A stretch of DNA of 64,000 nucleotides, taken from contig NZ_JAQBOD010000061.1 in NCBI RefSeq assembly GCF_028288205.1, positions 1-64,000 of the forward strand. The letters run 5' to 3'. A program made the position numbers and the translations under genes. The notes beneath the pieces were generated by a model. That model had not been told where the DNA came from, made no database searches, and worked only from the letters and a program-made list of their open reading frames with translations. Below, one piece after another: positions 58,310-64,000 of this stretch (positions are counted from its first letter, which is position 1; each line of letters begins with the position of its first letter). This DNA is from Mucilaginibacter sp. Its GTDB lineage: Bacteria > Bacteroidota > Bacteroidia > Sphingobacteriales > Sphingobacteriaceae.

Positions 58310-59341
58310 ATGAAATACAATTTTTTAGGTAATACGGGCGTAGCCGTATCCGAAATCTGTTTTGGTACCATGACCTTTGGCGGCAGCGGCGGCGGTATAT
58401 GGAGCAACATTGGCAAAGTGCAGCAGGAAGAAGTAAACTCGCTGATGAAAACCGTAGTAGACGCGGGTATTAACTTTATTGATACAGCCAATGTTTACTC
58501 CTATGGTGAATCTGAAACGCTGTTAGGGCAATCCATAATCGATCTGGGCCTTAACCGCAACGAACTGATAATAGCTACCAAAGTGCGCGGCCGCATGAGC
58601 GAGGGTATTAATAACGTTGGGCTTAGCCGCTTTCATATTTTTCAATCTGTTGATGCCAGTTTAAAGCGTTTACAGCTGGATCACATCGACATTTTATATG
58701 TTCACGGTGTTGACCCTAAAACCCCGGTTGAAGAGACCGTACGCGCTTTAAATGATATTGTATTAACCGGCAAAGTGCGTTACATAGCCATTTGCAACTG
58801 GCCCGCCTGGATGGTAATGAAGGCACAAGGCATTGCCGATAAACATGGCTGGAACAAGTTTGTAGGCCTGCAATATTTTTATTCCCTGTCGGGACGTGAT
58901 ATTGAGCGCGAAATAATGCCTGTAGCCGCCGATCAAAACCTGGCCATTATGCCATGGAGCCCATTGGCAGGTGGTTTCCTGTCGGGCAAATATACCCGCG
59001 CCAATGAAAAAGCCGGCAATTCGCGCAGGGATGTTTTTGATTTCCCACCGATAAACAAAGAGAAAAGCTATGACATTATTGATGTGATAAGCGAGATTGG
59101 CAAACAGCATAACGTTTCGACAGCACAAGTTGCGCTGGCATGGGTACGTTTACAAAAAGGCGTAACCAGTACCATTATTGGCGCTAAAAATATAGATCAG
59201 CTAAATGATAATTTAAAATCTATTGATATAGAATTATCAGCAGATGAGCTAAAAAGAATTGACGAAGTAAGCGCCATGCCCAAAGAATATCCTGGCTGGA
59301 TGGTTGAAAGACAATCAGCAGACAGGGAGATTAAGTCTTAA
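58310..59341 (+). CDS. aldo/keto reductase
   Basis: The protein is 343 residues from MKYNFLGNTG. It has the AKR features FGTMTFGG, the catalytic DTANVYSYGESE (Asp and Tyr), the lysine in ELIIATKVRGR, VDASLKRLQLDHIDILYVHG, and the NADPH-binding end STIIGAKNIDQLNDNLK. It resembles the YajO/Tas-type group. I discarded eleven upstream in-frame residues. The substrate is unknown. Confidence 0.92.
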   Translation: MKYNFLGNTGVAVSEICFGTMTFGGSGGGIWSNIGKVQQEEVNSLMKTVVDAGINFIDTANVYSYGESETLLGQSIIDLGLNRNELIIATKVRGRMSEGINNVGLSRFHIFQSVDASLKRLQLDHIDILYVHGVDPKTPVEETVRALNDIVLTGKVRYIAICNWPAWMVMKAQGIADKHGWNKFVGLQYFYSLSGRDIEREIMPVAADQNLAIMPWSPLAGGFLSGKYTRANEKAGNSRRDVFDFPPINKEKSYDIIDVISEIGKQHNVSTAQVALAWVRLQKGVTSTIIGAKNIDQLNDNLKSIDIELSADELKRIDEVSAMPKEYPGWMVERQSADREIKS

Positions 59342-59410
59342 GTCTATAGTCAGAAGTTCTAAGTCTGAATATATATGACTTCAGACTTAGAATTTTGAAC
59401 TTAGGACTTT
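59336..59410. repeat. inverted word repeat overlapping two gene ends
   Basis: TAAGTCTATAGTCAGAAGTT faces GACTTCAGACTTAGAATTTT and AACTTAGGACTTTA. The left end includes the reductase stop codon. The right end encodes the last residues (KVLSSKF) of the threonine aldolase. Confidence 0.6.
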
Positions 59411-60403
59411 AACCACATACTCCACCTGCTCCGGATGAATATCTAAATGCAGCACAAAGCGGATACGATTTTTATCAGTAGGTAAAGCTTTTATACCATG
59501 CCCGGCTAATTTCTCTGAAACAATGGCGGCCGGTTCAACGGTGTCAAACAAAACAATATTAGTTTCGGCAGGTAATACATTGGTTACCCACGATGCTTTG
59601 CCAAGCGCTTCGGCTAATATTTGCGCGTGTGCATGGTCTATTTTCAATCGCTCCACATGATGATCCAGCGCATAAATACCTGCAGCAGCTAAAAACCCTG
59701 CCTGGCGCATGCCGCCACCTAACACCTTGCGGATACGGCGCGCATATTTAATGGTATCCCTATCAGCCAGCAACACCGACCCAACCGGTGCCCCTAATCC
59801 TTTAGATAAACAAACCGATATACCATCAAAATATTTACCATAGTCAACAGCTTTGTCGCCGGTATAAGCCAGCGCGTTAAAAATGCGGGCGCCATCCAAA
59901 TGCAGTTTTAAACCCTTGTCTTTACAAAGCGCGGCAATTGGTTTAATTTGTTCTAATGTATAACAGCTCCCACCACCTTTGTTTACTGTATTTTCCAGCA
60001 CCACTAAGCTGGTATGCGGGTAGTGAATATTTTCTGCATTTATTTCAGGCTCTATCATTTCAGCAGTGAGTATACCTCTATACCCATTTAGTAAACGGGT
60101 TGACACGCCCGAGTTAAAAGCAATTCCCCCACCCTCATAACGATAAACATGCGCGGTTTGGTCGGCAATTAATTCGTCCAATGGCTGGGTAAAACATTTT
60201 ATTGCAATCTGGTTGGTCATGGTGCCTGACGGGCAGAAAATACCGGCTTCCATGCCAAAAATGGCAGCTGCTTTTTCTTCCAGTTGGTTTATGGTTTCAT
60301 CTTCACCAAAAACATCATCACCTACATTAGCTTTAAACATGGCCTCCAGCATCCCGGGAGTTGGTTTGGTTACCGTATCGCTGCGTAAATCAACAGTCAT
60401 CAT
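59387..60403 (-). CDS. ltaE: low-specificity L-threonine aldolase
   Basis: The 338-residue PLP enzyme splits threonine into glycine and acetaldehyde. It has VDLRSDTVTKPTPGMLEAM, GDDVFGEDETIN, FCPSGTMTNQIA, the cofactor aspartate in LHLDGARIFNA and the PLP lysine in SVCLSKGLGAPVGS. All family elements are present. The last seven residues are encoded by word-repeat DNA shared with the spacer. Confidence 0.93.
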   Translation of the reverse strand: MMTVDLRSDTVTKPTPGMLEAMFKANVGDDVFGEDETINQLEEKAAAIFGMEAGIFCPSGTMTNQIAIKCFTQPLDELIADQTAHVYRYEGGGIAFNSGVSTRLLNGYRGILTAEMIEPEINAENIHYPHTSLVVLENTVNKGGGSCYTLEQIKPIAALCKDKGLKLHLDGARIFNALAYTGDKAVDYGKYFDGISVCLSKGLGAPVGSVLLADRDTIKYARRIRKVLGGGMRQAGFLAAAGIYALDHHVERLKIDHAHAQILAEALGKASWVTNVLPAETNIVLFDTVEPAAIVSEKLAGHGIKALPTDKNRIRFVLHLDIHPEQVEYVVKVLSSKF

Positions 60404-60445
60404 ATTAAATATTTAAAAAATGCGTTATTTGTATTTTAATTAGTT

Positions 60446-61117
60446 ATGCGCTCAATTTTAATAATTTTATGCTTCATGCTGATGTTTGTATCAGCTAAAT
60501 CACAAAAGTGGCAGCCCGGCTATTTTTATGATATTAAAGGAACAAAAAATCCGGGACTTATACGTGTAGATCCGCGCGGAAAAGGCCCGATAAAAGACGA
60601 AGGCTTTATAGAGTATAAAGAAACTGATAAAGCAACACCGATAAGACTTAGCACGAGCGATCTGCGATCGTTTGTTGCTGGCAGGGACAGCTTTATAGTT
60701 GCCGCCTCACCAAAGGGTGGCTGGTCTAAATATGACATGGATTTTGTGAAGGTGGTTATTGATGCACCTATACGCCTGTTTGAGGCCAAAGGCAGTGCCG
60801 GAGGTAGCGGCCGGGGGTTTGGCATCCAGCCGGGAATTGGCATTGGCGGTGGTACAGGTGGCTTTGGAGGGGGTATTGGTGGCGGCATTTCTATCCCTAT
60901 TGGTGGTGGCGGTTCTGGTAGTACAAAAACCATATATTTTTACGGCGCCAATACTGCCGAAATGCAACCGGTAACCAACGATAATTTTATTGATATAATG
61001 AGCGAGGTAATGGGCGATGAACCCGATGTGGTTGAAAAAATACAAACCAAAAAATTCGGCCTGGGCAACATAGATAAGCTGATAGCTTATTTTAAACAAG
61101 TACAGGAGGGGAAATAA
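60446..61117 (+). CDS. secreted Gly-rich protein, unknown
   Basis: The 223-residue protein has a signal peptide (ILIILCFMLMFVSAKSQ) and a mature part beginning KWQPGYFYDIKGTKNPGLI. A glycine-rich low-complexity stretch (GGGTGGFGGGIGGGISIPIG) lies near residues 128-160, and a helical end (IDKLIAYFKQVQEGK) follows. I recognise no domain. The glycine run may be a flexible linker between two small domains. Confidence 0.75.
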   Translation: MRSILIILCFMLMFVSAKSQKWQPGYFYDIKGTKNPGLIRVDPRGKGPIKDEGFIEYKETDKATPIRLSTSDLRSFVAGRDSFIVAASPKGGWSKYDMDFVKVVIDAPIRLFEAKGSAGGSGRGFGIQPGIGIGGGTGGFGGGIGGGISIPIGGGGSGSTKTIYFYGANTAEMQPVTNDNFIDIMSEVMGDEPDVVEKIQTKKFGLGNIDKLIAYFKQVQEGK

Positions 61118-61242
61118 TGATTAGAGATTAGCCTGTCGCAAAGATTAGTTAATTAGAGATTAGGCCTATCAAGCTGTAAATTGACAACCCTACTTAACAT
61201 AATGTATCTCTAATCTCTAATTAGCCAATCTCTACCACCTGC
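61117..61242. repeat. inverted word repeats (GATTAGAGATTAG type)
   Basis: GATTAGAGATTAG and TTAATTAGAGATTAGG (61120-61166) are answered by CTCTAATCTCTAATTAGCC (61207-61226). The right arm runs into the last codons of the GT87-like gene. It is related in wording to 15306-15486. Confidence 0.6.
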
Positions 61243-62408
61243 TCATCAATTTTTGAATATTCGGCTACAAAGTTTTTAAATAACAACTCATAAACTATCT
61301 TCACCCAGATTATAATTACCGGCCATGCTTTTACGGAGTAACGAGCAATATAAGGCTGCCTTATAAATTTAGGCACTGCATCTGTTAATCCCAAACCCGT
61401 TACTACTAATACCAAAACCAGGAAAATTATATTAGTTGTTGTGTATGGTTTATCTTGTATCAGCATCCATATAAATACGCCTGCTACAGCAATTATATAG
61501 GTTGGATGCTCGGCCCCTGTACTAAATATTACGATGAATATTAATGCCGATGCCAATACCTGTGCACGATATTTAAACGATTTATACTGGCTGAACCTTA
61601 ATAACGGTAATGCAAACAGCAAAGCTCCTGCAGCTATAAACGGCGCGTTAGGTATATTAATATTACCGGTTATGCGTCTTACTACACCCATTACACAGAT
61701 ATCCTGCGGGGAATCAAAATAGGCATTTAGACCCACCTTACCATGTACAGCGGTAAGCCACTGCGGATAGGAATTAATAACGAACGATGGACTGCTTAAA
61801 AACATCGGCAAAACAAAAAACACTACCAGCCATATTGCCGACCATAGCACAAATCTCCCTTTGTTTTTAGAGAATAAAAAGAACGTTAATCCAATGATGG
61901 GGTATAATTTTATCAAAAAACCTAATACGATAAATAAAGTCGCCCATTGCTCCTTCCCCCGTTCGACCAGTATAAAGCTGAGTATGATCATGGCCGTTAT
62001 AGCAGGATTAAACTGCATATAAAAAACCGAGTTGGCATATTCAATAGCACATAACAGCAACAACTGCGTTTTTTGCCCCACGGTAAATGGTAACAGGTGT
62101 ATGGCTATTAAAATAGCGAAAGCGTTTACCAGTTCCCATAGCAAAAACCCCCAGGCATGGGGAAGCAATGCTGAGGGCGCTATAATTGCCGGAAAAACAG
62201 GTCCGTAAAAATATTCATCACCGTACTCGTTGGGGTAAAACCCGTACAAAGTTTTTTCTTCGCGGGCGTGATAGTAGGATGCCCGGAATATTTTGTAATT
62301 GTTATCTATATGACGCGTGTATTTTAACACGGAGGTAAAAGCTGCAACGGCAATATACAATACCCAAAGCCATTGGTAGCCGGTTAAAAAGAGAACCTTT
62401 TTGGTCAT
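61221..62408 (-). CDS. GT87-like (DUF2029) integral membrane glycosyltransferase
   Basis: The 395-residue protein has ten or more membrane helices, in the style of lipid-linked mannosyltransferases of family GT87. The periplasmic loop after the first helix contains YGFYPNEYGDEYFYGPVFPAI, where conserved acidic residues usually sit, and later FLIKLYPIIGLTFFL resembles the family's K-x-x-P motif. The sugar and acceptor are unknown. Its last codons lie in repeat DNA. Confidence 0.78.
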   Translation of the reverse strand: MTKKVLFLTGYQWLWVLYIAVAAFTSVLKYTRHIDNNYKIFRASYYHAREEKTLYGFYPNEYGDEYFYGPVFPAIIAPSALLPHAWGFLLWELVNAFAILIAIHLLPFTVGQKTQLLLLCAIEYANSVFYMQFNPAITAMIILSFILVERGKEQWATLFIVLGFLIKLYPIIGLTFFLFSKNKGRFVLWSAIWLVVFFVLPMFLSSPSFVINSYPQWLTAVHGKVGLNAYFDSPQDICVMGVVRRITGNINIPNAPFIAAGALLFALPLLRFSQYKSFKYRAQVLASALIFIVIFSTGAEHPTYIIAVAGVFIWMLIQDKPYTTTNIIFLVLVLVVTGLGLTDAVPKFIRQPYIARYSVKAWPVIIIWVKIVYELLFKNFVAEYSKIDEQVVEIG

Positions 62409-62430
62409 ACGGCAAATATTGGAATTATTT

Positions 62431-63645
62431 TTAAATATTCTGCGCTATAACAAACCCGCTTGCCCAGGCCCATTGAAAATTATAGCCTCCAAGCCAGCCG
62501 GTAACATCAACACACTCGCCGCCAAAAAACAGGCCCGACACTTTTTTAGCTTCTAATGATTTGGAGGAGAGTTCGTCAGTAGATACGCCGCCCCGCATTA
62601 CTTCGGCTTTATCATAACCCTTATCGCCGGCAGGCTTTACCTTGAAATTGTGTATTAAACTATCTATAGTTTCAAAATCGGTTTTGCTTAATGAAGCAAG
62701 GTTTTTTTCGATTGGCAAATATCCGCTTAATGCTTCAGCAAATTTACGAGTGTATATTCCCGACAGGTAATTAAGCAATGTCCTTTTACCATTTAACTCT
62801 TTTTCCTCCTGTATCAGTTCGGTAATATTTTCATTGGGTAACAGGTCGATATAAATAAACTCGCCGGCTTTCCAATAAGATGATATTTGTAATATGGCCG
62901 GACCGCTTAAACCCCAATGCGTAAATAGAATGTTCTCTTCAAAACTGGCTCTATCGTTCCATACCCTGCAAAAAATACTATTGCCTGATAATTGTTCATA
63001 CCATTGCTGGTCTTTACCCGTAATAGTAAGCGGCACTAATGCCGGAGCGGTATCAATTAGAGTTAACCCGAATTTGCGGGCAGTACGCAAGCCAAAATCG
63101 GTGGCGCCCATTTTTTGTATTGGTAAGCCGCCTGCAGCAATAACTACTTTTGGAGTATGTAAATGAATTTCCCGTCCGTGCTTTTCATACACAACTTCAA
63201 AACCATTATCGGTTTGTTCAATGCTTTTTACGTCTGCATCACATTTAATCTCCTGTCCCAAATCCGCACAGAGGTCAGTAAACACCTTTACAATATCCTT
63301 AGCCTTATCGCTTACCGGGAATAGTTGCCCAAGCGTTTTTTCTTTGCCCTGTATTCCATAGGTTTCAAAAAAACTAATGGTGTCATCCACCGTCCACTGC
63401 GCAAAGGCAGATTTACTAAAGTGTTCATTCTGAGAGATAAATTGCTTAGGCGACGAATATAGATTAGTATAATTACACCGCCCTCCGCCGCTTATTAATA
63501 TCTTGGCGCCTACTTGAGCGTTCTTTTCTAATATCAGTGTGCGCTTGCCTAAAAAGCCGGCTTGTACAGCACACATTAAACCGCAGGCACCTCCGCCAAT
63601 AATTATAGCATCAAAATCTTTTTGTTTTATTAAATTTGCCGGCAT
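62431..63645 (-). CDS. HI0933/YhiN-family flavoprotein
   Basis: The 404-residue FAD protein starts with a dinucleotide loop (AIIIGGGACGLMCAVQAG) and has KILISGGGRCNYTN, VIAAGGLPIQKMGATDFG and the C-terminal FFGGECVDVTGWLGGYNFQWAW. These are hallmarks of the BaiN/HI0933 family, whose general reaction is uncertain. Its start codon overlaps the divergent nuoA start: the CAT at 63643-63645 and the ATG at 63644-63646 share two bases. Confidence 0.92.
   Translation of the reverse strand: MPANLIKQKDFDAIIIGGGACGLMCAVQAGFLGKRTLILEKNAQVGAKILISGGGRCNYTNLYSSPKQFISQNEHFSKSAFAQWTVDDTISFFETYGIQGKEKTLGQLFPVSDKAKDIVKVFTDLCADLGQEIKCDADVKSIEQTDNGFEVVYEKHGREIHLHTPKVVIAAGGLPIQKMGATDFGLRTARKFGLTLIDTAPALVPLTITGKDQQWYEQLSGNSIFCRVWNDRASFEENILFTHWGLSGPAILQISSYWKAGEFIYIDLLPNENITELIQEEKELNGKRTLLNYLSGIYTRKFAEALSGYLPIEKNLASLSKTDFETIDSLIHNFKVKPAGDKGYDKAEVMRGGVSTDELSSKSLEAKKVSGLFFGGECVDVTGWLGGYNFQWAWASGFVIAQNI
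63631..63638 (+). promoter_or_regulatory. putative -7 box (TAAATTTG) of nuoA inside the neighbouring gene
   Basis: TAAATTTG fits TAnnTTTG and ends five bases before the nuoA ATG. It lies within codons 3-5 of the divergent flavoprotein gene. Confidence 0.45.
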
Positions 63646-64000
63646 GGTTGAAGTTTCGCAAATATCAGAATTTGGAAAGATACTTATCTTTTTAATTACA
63701 GGAATAATCCTTGTAGCACTGATGTTTTTTGCAAATCGCTTAATTGCGCCTAATAACCCTAACCCCGAAAAGCTAACATCCTACGAATGTGGCGAAGAAC
63801 CAACAGGTAACGCGTGGCTGCCATTTAATTCACGCTTCTACGTTATAGCTCTTGTTTTTTTATTGTTTGATGTAGAAATGGTATTCGTTTTCCCCTGGGC
63901 AACGGTATTTGGCAATCATGAAATTATTGCTGCGGATGCACGCTGGGGATGGTTTTCATTGGCAGAGATGTTTATATTTTTAGGTATATTGATATTGGGG
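63644..64000 (+). CDS. nuoA: NADH-quinone oxidoreductase subunit A (cut by window edge)
   Basis: The visible 119 residues have a first helix (ILIFLITGIILVALMFF), the family loop NPEKLTSYECGEEPTGNAW, then FYVIALVFLLFDVEMVFVFPWA and the start of a third helix. NuoA is a membrane subunit of the proton-pumping complex I. As the usual first gene of a nuo operon it implies more nuo genes to the right. With the NDH-2 at 26964, the organism has both types of NADH dehydrogenase. Confidence 0.95.
   Translation, partial: MVEVSQISEFGKILIFLITGIILVALMFFANRLIAPNNPNPEKLTSYECGEEPTGNAWLPFNSRFYVIALVFLLFDVEMVFVFPWATVFGNHEIIAADARWGWFSLAEMFIFLGILILG

Overview
The window is chromosomal DNA from a member of the Bacteroidota, most likely a Sphingobacteriaceae relative of Mucilaginibacter or Pedobacter. 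The clues are TAnnTTTG-type -7 boxes placed just upstream of many starts, an almost complete lack of Shine-Dalgarno sequences, a fused SecDF, a zinc-ligand-free tRNA-guanine transglycosylase, BlaI/M56 regulators, and intergenic palindromes of kinds common in this phylum. The genus is inferred from general protein character, not from a marker gene. No tRNA, rRNA, CRISPR array, insertion sequence or prophage was found. Both ends cut genes: moaA on the left and nuoA on the right.

Layout. 1-2321: molybdenum cofactor genes (moaA, XdhC-type, MocA-type). 2318-10268: glutamine synthetase-like ligase / APH-like kinase / HAD protein / galM operon, two gamma-glutamylcyclotransferase-like proteins, a eukaryotic-type glutamine synthetase, and mdh. 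10692-18641: dprA, a secreted CBM9-like protein, a glycosyltransferase-ECF sigma-rsmG operon, and tgt-lptG-eamA. 19467-25501: LapA-like protein, ispE, thyA, folA, secDF. 25596-30978: alcohol dehydrogenase and NDH-2 diverging from a region with tandem FNR-like boxes, then two lipoproteins, a YgiC-like ATP-grasp enzyme and an HMG-CoA lyase-like enzyme. 31087-41398: GNAT, membrane protein, fructose-bisphosphate aldolase, accD, two small disordered proteins, cysteine desulfurase, a broken four-helix-bundle gene, glmM, a WYL regulator with an SRPBCC protein, glycosylasparaginase, cutC. 41581-52729: a metallopeptidase/propeller/barrel protein, an HscA-like chaperone, an AlkD-like protein, TPR protein, ynfA, riboflavin synthase, Nudix, accC and a c-type cytochrome. 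52775-64000: SDR, BlaI/M56 pair, a second CBM9-like paralogue, topoisomerase IB, aldo/keto reductase, threonine aldolase, a Gly-rich secreted protein, a GT87-like enzyme, a flavoprotein and nuoA.

Most genes are housekeeping, so the notable content is largely between and inside genes. Two copies of a 199-bp non-coding element (10376-10574 and, inverted, 57863-58061) keep eight 8-bp TGAAACAC-type boxes unchanged at identical spacing while the spacers diverge without any indel. Short palindromic intergenic sequences of several families recur, and two appear to have entered reading frames (thyA and the metallopeptidase). A tandem FNR-like operator sits at canonical activator positions in front of the alcohol dehydrogenase. 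A tandem dyad in front of blaI overlaps its probable transcription start.
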